Shown piece by piece: positions 12,312-22,016 of a DNA stretch of 64,000 nt (position 1 is the first letter of the stretch; each line of letters begins with the position of its first letter). Source of the stretch: Pochonia chlamydosporia 170 (taxonomy: Eukaryota; Ascomycota; Sordariomycetes; Hypocreales; Clavicipitaceae); the NCBI RefSeq assembly GCF_001653235.2, contig NC_035794.1, forward strand, positions 3,906,001-3,970,000. Direction: 5' to 3'. The notes below the pieces were generated by a model. The model searched no databases. It saw only the letters and a program-made list of their open reading frames with translations, and was not told the DNA's origin. The translations under genes were made by a program, and so were the position numbers.

Positions 12312-14522
12312 CTACCTATATCCAGTACCTTTCACCTTTCGCCCAATAGCTTGGAGCTCTTTATCAACCAATGTAGCACACGTAGGATGATAGAAGTACC
12401 TGTTCTTTTCGAATGTAAGAACTGCCAGGTCGATATCAACTGCTGCCAGCGCTTTGTACAGTTGCCGAACATAGCGAAGCGTGCCTATCTGGCCCAGGAA
12501 GTCTGCCACACCGGAGAGCTGGGTCACGTCGCCAGCTCGCAGGGCGATTTGGTAATATGCTGTCCTCAATATTGCATTAGTACACGATGACATTTGGTAC
12601 ACCGTTCCCAGCGCTCGGGACTGTGAAACAGAAAGCGGCTGTTCGAAATCGAGAATCGCGTTCAACAACACAAGTTTCTGGCTCGAGGACCAGTCGCGAA
12701 TATCATTCTCAGTTGGAACAAATATCTACCGATATCGAATTAAATGTGTCCACTGATGCTAGTTGCCGATGGGAAACACGTGGAAAAACCTACTTTATCT
12801 TTCCATGCCTCTGCTTGCTGATAGCATGTGTCCACAAGAGATGTGTCATATGACGGCTTTTCTGGCAATCCCGGCTGGCAAAATAATTCTTTCCATTTAA
12901 TTGATCCCAGTTGATCTTTTAGATGGACATATTTCGGGTCTGCAAAGAAAGTGAGAAACGTTACCTGAAACTCGTTCGAATCCAATGACTTTTCGGCCCA
13001 AACAGTAAAGTAGTGGCGTATGAAGTCGTCGAAATTGTTTCGGCCAACAACTCTCTCGAGCAAATATATAAGACAAAATCCTTTCTCATAAGGGATCGAG
13101 CAGAAGGCATCATCGGGGTGTACACCTGATAGATTGACGCAAAGCTTGGTAAACTCGTGGTCAGGACCAAGACGTTCCACATCATCTTCTACACGTACTT
13201 TATCAGTACCAGACCCTACACTTTTACTAGGTGTCGTAATTGGAACTGATACTTACGCAGTCGCTTCCAACCAAGGATGGATGCGAGGCCAAAGTACGCA
13301 TCCCCATGTATCTTGGACGCAAGCCGGCGCTCAAGGTACACTGTCCAGCCCTCGTTTAGCCAGCTACTCCAATAATCAGAGGCACAATCACAGCGAACTT
13401 TGAGGCAATTCCACTCACTAGTGTTCCCAGCTAGCATTCGTAACAAGATTGCCGCTCCAACTGTGCGAAAGTTCGTGAGGAATAACGTCTCTCAAGCCTT
13501 GGCCGTCGCCAGTCATGATAGTAGGGGACGCAAAGGTAAATATGGGATGTTCCATTCCTACATACATTTAGTCAATGCCGCTGCATGTATGATTTTGCAC
13601 TTTTCGATATCAACTTACCACCGTACGGAAAGCTAGGGGGCATAATCAACAAATTGTATTGACCCCAAACGTATGGCGTCAGTAACGCCTCGGCTTCTCC
13701 CATCAATGGACATATTCCACCTTCAAACTCTTCTCTACACTGCTCAATTTGTTTTGGGCTCGCAACTACGGATGAGTTTGGGCCAATAGAGGCAGTGGCC
13801 AAATTTCCTGAAGCCAACGCAAACAAATACGTAGGGATCGGGATATTCTGCTCAAAGAAATACGTTTTCTCATCACCCTTATTCTGTTCCCCTTTGGGAA
13901 GTCCACTTGAGACAACTCTACTTGGTGATGAGATGCTCATCGCGTATGTTGACTTGACATCAGGTGTGTCTTGACATGGGAACAGCGTCCGAGCATGTAT
14001 CGAATAGCATTGAGAAAAGACAAATGAGCCGTCGTTTCCAGTTTGCTCTGGGCCCAGCCACAGCAAGGCGGTACACTTGTCAGTTGTGCGAAAGTTGATC
14101 TTAACTTTCACAATTTGCCCTAACGTTGCTCTGAGTGGCACCGCAACTTGTAATGGAGATCCGAGTGCTTTTGTCTCTGGACCAATCTCCCAGATAGTAG
14201 GTGATGAGTTGATTTCCACTGTTGCAACGCGGACAGATTGGCAATCCAAAACTACCTCATCACTTTGCCCATCTGTCAAGGACTCAAGGTCTAGGGTTAC
14301 GTTGCCAGTTAACTCTCTGTTTGCAAAGTCGATTCGGAGGTCCAATGTTGTATGTCGTGTTCTCCAAGCATGATAGTTTGACAATGTACTCGGATCTCGT
14401 TTAGCCATGTTGTTTCCTGGGATGTAGGTCCGGGCCTGGTTAAGTGGTAGGTGATGAGGAAGCGTCCTCTTTATCGTGATTGAGGCTACAAGTCGGACGG
14501 CACTAATTGAGGCAGACTTCAT
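12312..14522 (-). CDS. Leukotriene A4 hydrolase-type M1 aminopeptidase
   Basis: Five exons (14522-13619, 13557-13419, 13363-13257, 13197-12794, 12725-12312) give about 655 residues, near the family length plus a leader. The M1 signature is complete after splicing: the exopeptidase motif GGMEH (301-305) and the zinc site HELSH (329-333) with the third ligand Glu352 in NEG. The C-terminal part matches the LTA4H helical domain and ends with [14 protein letters not shown]. Fungal members act as cytosolic aminopeptidases with weak epoxide hydrolase activity. The ATG at 14522 gives about 38 extra residues with a possible targeting character. A second ATG at 14408 ([15 protein letters not shown]) corresponds to the usual start, so dual localisation is possible. 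In the segment following Glu346 a Tyr replaces the usual Phe (HYWLNEG). Confidence 0.93.
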
Positions 14523-14879
14523 TGAAGCAATTTCTTCTCTGTTTTATGCCTTCGGAATAGAGGAGCGTTGAAGAGCAGAAACGACACCTGGTGGGGGAAT
14601 TGATGACATCAATTGAGGGTGCCTTACTAACGAGGCCATCCATTGCTGAGGTACTTCGTATTAAGAAAGAACCCAGGGCTTTTCAAACAGGGATCAATTG
14701 TTTGAAACTTTTTCTGCCAGTAAAGGGAATTTGAAGGTCAATCAGAGATCAACTTCTAAAGTAACCATCCGAACAGCAGGTTCGCAGTAACAACAATCTA
14801 CCTGAACAGCAGCTCACCTTACACATCTAAAGCCAAACAATAAGAATACAAATCGCAGTTAAACCCCCGAGTAAGATCT
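14523..14879. other. Intergenic region, aminopeptidase promoter side
   Basis: About 360 bp of AT-rich sequence holding the aminopeptidase promoter and the 3' end of the next gene. No gene is seen. Confidence 0.5.
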
Positions 14880-15345
14880 TTACCCATTTTTCGTTACACT
14901 CTCCGGAGTCATATCATCAGCCAGAGCAACAGCCTGAAGATCAAGCTCCTCAAAGACAACATCAAACCGTTCCTGCAGCTCCCGATGCCCATCAAGACAT
15001 TTCCTAGCTTTTAATTTGATCCCTTCAATTTCTTCAACTGACTTGGCGTCGTACACTTCCACCATGATTTCATCCATCTTGTCCCATACCTCTTCCCCGA
15101 GAGTATCCTGAGGGGCGGCGTAAGCACTGGCATTGATTGCTGCTCGGAAGGGTAATGGACTCCAAAGTTACCTTTATATCATACTCAAAATGTACACTGT
15201 TTTGCATATTTTCCAATAGTGATGACGTGTCTTCGTTTGGAAATGCTTTTTGAACTTCTTCGACATGTTTGGCTTGGGCTGCCAGTCGCTCTTCGCGGGT
15301 CTCCATTTTGGGTACGACAAAGAAGCCGCTTTTCGGACACGGCAA
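14880..15345 (-). CDS. Small acidic protein of unknown function
   Basis: Two exons (15345-15172 and 15107-14880) join in frame through a 64-bp intron (GTAACT...CTCAG) to about 133 residues. The sequence is rich in Glu and Lys, with helical stretches such as REERLAAQAKHVEEVQ and KLKARKCLDGHRELQERF, so a coiled coil or helical bundle is likely. I recognise no family. Exon continuity across the splice and the non-random composition are the only evidence that the gene is real. Further 5' exons are possible. No signal peptide or membrane segment is visible. Confidence 0.5.
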
Positions 15346-16020
15346 TGGTGTGAGAGGTACGTTATTGGGTTATTGTCAACACCTTTCGCTGTGAGATAGA
15401 TTAATAGCCTAGAAATCACTGAACAGATGCAATGATGAGAAATAGTCATGCTCAAGTTGATCTGTCTTACCCCGCAGCACTATCGTTCGGTACCTACCTT
15501 GGCAGTCAATGTACGTCACATTTCGGGATAGTTTTTGCCGTCGTTGACCGTATCCGGAAACTCTTGAATGTCATACGGAAGAAAACTTTACAGTCGAAAA
15601 ATCAAGAAGCGCGGACTATCAACCTGGAAAGCAGAAGTACCCGATGTTGTGTAGAATCATATTGCGGCCATGGCTACCCTAGACCTAACCGCAAAATCTT
15701 GTGTCGAAAGCTTGCAAGTAACCATGCGAGGTACAAAGTGACGGAAAGCATCAATTAAATGGTACACGTTCGTGGACGGCTTGAAGTGACTCGATATGTC
15801 AATCGGGAGACGTGTGTGCCCAAGAACAAGCTCGCCAAGACCGTGTCGTCAGATGGATCAGAGAGTACAGGTGATAATTGTGTGTACAAGTTACTCTACC
15901 ACTGAGTTGATCTGATGGCATCATGTTTCTAAGAAAATGTATAGTTCTACATGATATGGCTTTACTTTTCTGTAAATATACACCAATATAATACACAGCC
16001 TCGCCACCCCTCCAAGCCAT
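15346..16020. other. Intergenic region, no gene recognised
   Basis: About 675 bp between the small acidic protein gene and the mL38 stop codon. Open frames here are short and carry nothing recognisable. Confidence 0.5.
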
Positions 16021-17427
16021 TTACCTCCTCTTGATCCAGCCCCTGGCATTGGAAATACCCTTGATACGCTTGGTATACTTCCAAAGATGACGGTACTTGG
16101 GACCCTGCCGCTTGGCTTCCCAACCACGAGGCTTCACAGGAGGCTTCAAGCTGTGCACCCGCGTAGGACGTAGCTCGACCTCAGAGCCAGGGATACTATG
16201 ACGTGCCATGACGGCAGCCGTATTCTCATCCCACACAGATCGGAAAATGTTGAAGCCAAATGGTGTGAGGCCAAACTTGGTGCGCATCGACTTGAGAGAG
16301 AAATTGTCCCGCGCAGAATACAGCTCCTTCAGCTTGGAGACGTCAATCTTCTCGCCGGGCTTCTGCTCGAGGAGATAGATACCCAGTCTGTGGTAAGGAG
16401 CGCCTTTCTGTGAAAACGCCGGCATCCAGGGGACGGCCAGCTGATCGTCGGCGAGAATCTTGCTCAGCGGGAGAGACGTCTGGGTTGGGCTGATGGGGAT
16501 GTTGGCAGCGAGGTAGTGGCATCGCTTGGCGAAGCTGTCGTTGTCGATGTCGGGAACGTCGGAATCCAGAACAACAATGGTGACCAGGCGCTCGCCCTTG
16601 TCGAAGACTTGAACACGCAGGCGGGGAGCATTCTCGCTCACAAGACTGTCCACGATTTCGCCAGGGGCAATTTTGGACTGGCGGAAGAACAGCTGGACGT
16701 CGGCGGTAGGTTCGAGCTTGGGCAGAACATCAGGAACGATGTTGAACTGCTTGATTCGCTGGGTGATGAGGCGGTGATCGTACGAACGCCATTTCTTCTC
16801 GGCAAGAGCCCGGTAAATCGGCTTGTTCATGTCGCCTGCACATCATACATAGTCAGTATTCGTAATGTGCACGATGAGAGACCAAAACGAAGTGCTCAAA
16901 ATATGCACCAACTCACCTAATCCGTCTTCAAATCGCTTCTTGACCAAGGGGTCATTCGAATCCGCCAGCAGCTTCAATCGCTCCACCTCCCTCCTCAAGC
17001 TGGCCAGCTTGGTATCCTTCATCTTCTGCCCACCTTTAACATCGGTTGCATCCTTCTTCTCCAATTTCGCAATTTTCTCCAGTTCGGATCTAATCTTGGC
17101 CAGCTTGTCGTCGCGATCAGCGGCCAAAATCTTCCTGGCCTCCTGAAACGCCTGGTACGGCAACTGCTCGAAGGGGATATCCTGGGTCGTGCGCATCGCC
17201 ACCCGTCGTCTTCTCGAGCCAATTGGCATCTTTCCGGCTTTGATCAGTTGGGCTTCGAACTCTGGAAGGACAGTATCGGGATTCAGATCCAAGGCGCTGG
17301 GTTCTTTGGCAGCAGCTTGGTCCTGAACCTCAGCGGCTCGAGGCGCGCCCGTCGTGAATGGCCGGACTGCGCATGGCTGCCGCAATTGCCTTGCGAGCGG
17401 CCGCGCGACGGCCTGACACCGTGACAT
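16021..17427 (-). CDS. MRPL35: Mitochondrial large-subunit ribosomal protein mL38 (MRPL35-like, PEBP fold)
   Basis: Two exons (17427-16917, 16835-16021) give about 441 residues. The N-terminus (MSRCQAVARPLARQLRQP) is Arg-rich, lacks acidic residues and ends near RPFTTGAP, as in a mitochondrial presequence. A charged coiled-coil-like region follows (EKIAKLEKKD). The second exon carries the phosphatidylethanolamine-binding-protein-like domain of mL38: SLPLSKILADDQ, MPAFSQKGAPYHRLGIYLLEQ and the basic tail GPKYRHLWKYTKRIKG. The protein is a structural component of the central protuberance of the mitoribosome large subunit. The gene is divergently arranged with uL4m, the two start codons being 323 bp apart. 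The ATG at 17427 was chosen because the longer open frame upstream lacks targeting features. Confidence 0.92.
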
Positions 17428-17750
17428 TTTGTGTCTGTCACGATGGTTGTGTGAAGGGTTGTTGACGCTGATGGTCCTTTTTTGGACCTCGAAGCTGTCT
17501 GTGGTAGAAAATGCTCCAAGTCGATAATTTGAACATTGGCACACGACGGCCCCACAAAAATTTCGGGGGTCGGCGCGGAACAAGCCGTTCGGCCAACCAA
17601 CAGAGTCGAAGAAGAGGTCATGATTTTTGAGTGAAGCACTTTGCAAACCAACCAGCAATTGACAGCAACAGCTTCGCACCGCAAGCCTACATACCATCAG
17701 CTCATGCGAACCAGGGCAATTGACACGCTCTGCTTCGTCGCCTACTTCTG
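17428..17750. promoter_or_regulatory. Shared divergent promoter of mL38 and uL4m
   Basis: This 323-bp interval lies between the opposing ATGs of two mitoribosomal large-subunit genes and must hold both promoters. No TATA box is obvious. The arrangement suggests co-regulation but no binding site was identified. Confidence 0.6.
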
Positions 17751-18823
17751 ATGATGGCTTCAAAGACGACGTTGGGCTGCCTCAATGAGGCAATGGCTGC
17801 ACTGAAGGTGTCTGCCAAGGTATGTCCACAAACCATCAGCAACTCTATCCCCCGACTCAGTCACCATACTCACCTTCCTCGCAGCCCGTCAACCTCAGCA
17901 AGACCTTCTCCAGATCAATGGCCACCGAGGCATCATCACCAGAAATCACACGATCCGCAACGACACAATCCCTCGTCCAGTCCTGGAACCCAGGTTAGCA
18001 CCCCTAGCGCACAAGAAGCCTTCCCACCTCAGCTAACACATCTTCAGTCTCAACTGTCCCTGTCACAATCCACAGCTTTCCCTCCCTTGAACCAACCTCC
18101 CTCGAGCAATGGTCCGTCCAACACCTCTACCTCCCCCTCCGCCGCGACATCCTCCACCACGCCATCACCTTCGAAGGCGACAACACCCGTCAAGGTACCG
18201 CCTCCAGCAAAACCCGCTACGAAGTCCACGGCTCTCACCGCAAGGTCCGTCCGCAGAAGGGCACCGGCCGCGCCCGTCTCGGCACCAAGCAGAGTCCCAT
18301 CCTCCGCGGAGGTGGCAAGACGTTCGGCCCAAAGCCCCGTGATTTCGGGAGCAAGCTCAACCGCAAGGTGTACGACAAGGCGTGGCGAACCGCCCTCAGC
18401 TACAGGTACAGAAGGGGCGAACTGATCATCTGCGAAGATGGAATGGAACTGGCTATGCCGGCTGATTTTGAGATGCTGGCCGACAAGTACCTGAAGGATG
18501 GGCTGCGGGAGGCATACCTACAGAAATACGTGAAGAGTGTTTTGAGCACGCTGGGGCTTGGTCGCGCTGATGGGCGAACACTTTTTGTGACTGGTGACGT
18601 GAGGGAGAGACTGTACGAGGCTATGGAGCAGGTTCCTTGGGAAGGACGTGCGCTTGATGTGGAGGATGTAGATGTCAAGGACTTGTTGGAAACGGGCAAG
18701 GTTGTCATGGAGAGGAGCGTGTTGAAGGAGATGATTGAGAGGCATCAGAGCGATTTGGTCACTCGTGTTGCAGTTGGCGGATTGACTAAGAGTCGTCCGT
18801 CGGTTGGTGAGGTTGTCTTGTAA
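17751..18823 (+). CDS. Mitochondrial large-subunit ribosomal protein uL4m (YML6/MRPL4)
   Basis: Three exons (17751-17819, 17885-17993, 18048-18823) give about 317 residues. The rebuilt protein shows the uL4 core: LRRDILHHAI, the glycine-rich loop KVRPQKGTGRARLGTKQSP followed by ILRGGGKTFGPKPRDF, then KAWRTALSYRYRRGEL. The loop lines the peptide exit tunnel in uL4 proteins. The leader TFSRSMATEASS is consistent with import into mitochondria. Several long out-of-frame open stretches overlap exon 3, a side effect of its GC-rich codons. Two ATGs stand in tandem (17751, 17754); the first is used here. It is head-to-head with mL38. Confidence 0.92.
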
Positions 18824-19002
18824 GGATAACACGGAGCTACTGTACAATTATAGATTCATCTGTATCAAAATCATCATTAGAACGCAAACAACCTGCAACT
18901 CGTTACGGTTTCCAGAGATGAAATAATATCCGTCCCGAGGATAATATACAACAAACCCCTAAGCACAACTCTATCGACTGGGTATCAATTCTATAGTACA
19001 CA

Positions 19003-20714
19003 TTACAATGCACCACCAACCAAAGATACAATCCACATGGCAATCCTCACCTTCAACCCAACCCTCCTCTCGTTCTTTGCAAAATCATCTCTAGTCACCT
19101 TCTTCGAATGCTCCTGCAGCCAAGTTTGTTCATCGCCAAGCTGCTTCTTCAATGTCTCATCCCTCGTGACAATCAACGCACCAACCTCCAAATCATGCGA
19201 GTAGCTCCGCTTTGTATAGTTTGAGCTACCGATGATGCTCATCGAGGGCGTCGTATCACCAGGCATAGTCACCCAGAGGCCCTTGGCGTGATATGTCCAC
19301 CCTCCGGGGTGACCAACAGTACCAAACCGCCATTCCTTCAAAGTGATATCATTCTCACGACGGTTTTGATTGATGTTATCTAGAAACCGGCGAGCAAGGA
19401 GGACATACGCATCTGGAAGTAGACCCGATACACCCTTTGACTTGTAAAAGCCATTTGCCTCTGGCGCAGCTGTGATGACGGTGTTGTTCGTTGACGCCGT
19501 CCCAATGAGGAGCTTGGTTAATGAAGGAGCCGGGTTGAAGTAGCCGGCAGTGAAGGTCCACGACGAGCCCTGATATTCAGGCAGAGCAAGCTTCTGCAGA
19601 ATGTGTGTGATGACAGGAAGTTCGGTAGAGTGGTCTGGCTGCATGACTTGGGAGAATTGCCCAAGCATATACACCCTCGTATTGCTAAAGTCACCCTTGG
19701 GTAGCTGTTCAGCCTGCGGCGCAACCAATTTTCTCAATGTCAGACTTGAGCTCTTGATAAAAGCCTGTGGATCGTCTAATGGTGATGGCGCGGAATTGGC
19801 CTTTGGCCAGGTAAGCGTAAATCCTGCATCTTCTTGCGACGGCTGTACCAGGAAGCTAAATGATCCAACACCGTTGTGAATGCGCCAAAAGTGCTCGGTC
19901 ACCTCTTTTGAAGAAAACAGATGATATCTATCTTGTCGATTTGTAAAATAGTCCGTCGACAAGTTCGCACTGATAAACATTAGTCCATCTTCAGTCCTAG
20001 ACAGGGAACCTTCCCATACGAACCCCGACAGGATAATTTCGTCATCAACTCCATAAAGCTTCATATGCTGTAGACCCCAGCCCTCGTTTATCCTATTCGG
20101 AATATACTTTTTTCTCAGCCCAGTCAAGTTTGGCGTATGATACATGCGAACTTCGACTCGATCTGCGCCAAACTCGGTAACAAGCGGTGCTAATAACGAA
20201 GCGCAGGATGGATTTGGCGCTTCTCGAGTGCCTCGCAAGCAGTCCGTTAGTATGCTCAGTTTCAGCTGGGGGTTGCGTCGCATGGCATCTTGGATGGTGT
20301 CGATGAGCTCCTTTTCGGATTTCCCTATGTATAGCGTCGATAAGAATATTCGTTGCTTTGCATTGCGTATCCGATCCTGTCTGAATTAGCTGTCACATTC
20401 CAAACCACATCCTGATTCCTTATCGGCAATCGTCGATAGTGTTATACCTTTAACGTTTCGTAAAATTCGGCTGGTGTCTTGATAACACGGATATTCTCGC
20501 CTCGCAAATCAAAACTCGGAGCCATGCGGTCCAACTCGCTCACAATCGGCACCAATGTCCCAACACTGAGACCACTTCCCGATGCTGCACCTGTTGAAGC
20601 TCCTGACGGTGCAGTGCCAAAGGCTCTGCATTGCGCCCGCATAGAAGCGACATTTGTACGCAGCACACCGGCGCGCGGTCGTGCAAGACACCGCGTACAG
20701 GTTCGTGCAAACAT
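19003..20714 (-). CDS. PGS1: CDP-diacylglycerol-glycerol-3-phosphate phosphatidyltransferase (PGS1)
   Basis: Two exons (20714-20448, 20376-19003) give about 546 residues, close to yeast Pgs1. Two phospholipase-D-type HKD motifs are present: HMKLYGVDDEIILSG in the first half and YHAKGLWVTMPG followed by GSSNYTKRS in the second. The splice restores the conserved LKDRIRNAKQRIFLSTLYIG segment; the acceptor used is CAGACAG, 4 nt beyond a nearer AG, because only that keeps the frame. The N-terminus (MFARTCTRCLARPRAGVLR) looks like a mitochondrial presequence. The enzyme makes phosphatidylglycerophosphate from CDP-diacylglycerol and glycerol-3-phosphate at the inner membrane, the committed step to cardiolipin. 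It is divergent from the complex I gene, 249 bp apart. Confidence 0.93.
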
Positions 20715-20963
20715 CCCAGCAGAATATAATATTATCCCACCGAAAGAAGCTTGAACCTTGTTTTGCCTCTCGCCTTGTTCGTAGATTTGTAGCTGTGGAG
20801 TTTTTGGCTGCTGGTTCCTGAGCTCACCAATTGAAGCTGCACCATTGGCCGAGCCGGACCCACCCGAAGTTTTCCCGGCCAATTCCACGACTTGATCTCA
20901 ACCTCCGACGTCAACTTGCGATATTCCTCTCATCAAATCGTCGGCGAAACAGATACCGCCAAG
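20715..20963. promoter_or_regulatory. Shared divergent promoter of PGS1 and NDUFA12
   Basis: Only 249 bp separate the two start codons, so both genes must draw on this interval. CCAAT-type sequence is present (ACCAATTG near 20827, CCAATTCC near 20879), but no function is shown. Confidence 0.55.
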
Positions 20964-21626
20964 ATGTCGACTCTCCCCCGTACTTTGAGCAACCTGCGCA
21001 AGGTTGGCATCAAGGTTTGTTATTACACTGCTCAATTGCCAGCCATATGCTAACTGTTTGCAGGATTACTTCCGCCAAATGCTGGTATGTTCCCTAACCT
21101 CTCGACACGATCATCGACAAAAAATGACGGCTACTAACTTCGACTCTCCGTAAACAGTACATCGGTATGGATTAAATCTCCCTGGTAGTTGCGATTAGAC
21201 CGAGCTGACGAATTAATTGATGCACAGGCGACACCAAATATGGTCGCCTAGTAGGCACCGACCGTGCCGGCAACAAGTTCTTTGAAAACATGGAAGAATT
21301 GCCCCTCCGTACCCGCTGGGTCGAATACGCGAAGCACGACTACGATGCCGCTCAGATTGAGCCCGGCTGGCACGCGTGGATGTCATATAGTGTGGACAAG
21401 CCGCCTACCGAGGATGCATTGATGGTTACGGGTCTACGAAAGTTTGAAAAGCCTTACGCCATTCCCAATTACACACAGACCAGGGCTGCGTTCAAGACGT
21501 ACAGCACGTAAGTTGCATCTGGATTTGGACAGAGGCTTTTTGAGATGGAGTTCATGTGTGCTGACTGTGTGCAGAACTAAGCCTAAGGTTTCGGCATGGG
21601 AGCCGGTGGCTGCGCCGCGGACGTAG
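20964..21626 (+). CDS. NADH dehydrogenase complex I subunit NDUFA12 (13.4 kDa type)
   Basis: Five exons (20964-21014, 21064-21084, 21158-21164, 21228-21507, 21575-21626) give about 136 residues. The protein shows the family hallmarks: RKVGIKDYFRQMLYIGDTK, LVGTDRAGNKFFE, LPLRTRWVEY, EPGWHAWMSY and the C-terminal YSTTKPKVSAWEP. It is an accessory subunit on the matrix arm of complex I. Exon 2 is 21 nt and exon 3 only 7 nt (TACATCG, coding Tyr-Ile and part of Gly). All introns have GT-AG borders, and the one before the 7-nt exon has a clear CTAAC branch site. The gene is head-to-head with PGS1. Confidence 0.93.
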
Positions 21627-22016
21627 ATGTTATAGTCAAGGGGGAAAGATTGTACATATGGATTGTAGAGAGTCTCAGGATTACCAATCAAAGAATTAAA
21701 GAATTCCTTTGTCACCAAGAAGGTTCCACCTGCTATTTCAGCCCAGCTTGATTATGGCCGTGACATGGATGCGGTTGACGTTCGATGCAGTGGGAGGGTG
21801 AATACCCAGTGATACTTTTGCCTCGTACAGACTACATCAGAAACACAATCTATCCGGTCCTCACATTGGTAGGTATTTACCACAACCACATATCAGCTTT
21901 TGCATCATTTGCGCATTCAAAGTCTAACAGTGTCTAGCCGTCTAGCTGGTCTACTGTCACTTGCAAAAACTATGGCATGCAAAAACAAAGACAAAACCCC
22001 AGTCATCCAGTCTCCT
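21627..22016. other. Convergent intergenic region
   Basis: About 390 bp between the NDUFA12 stop and the transhydrogenase stop. It should hold both 3' untranslated regions; nothing else is seen. Confidence 0.5.
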
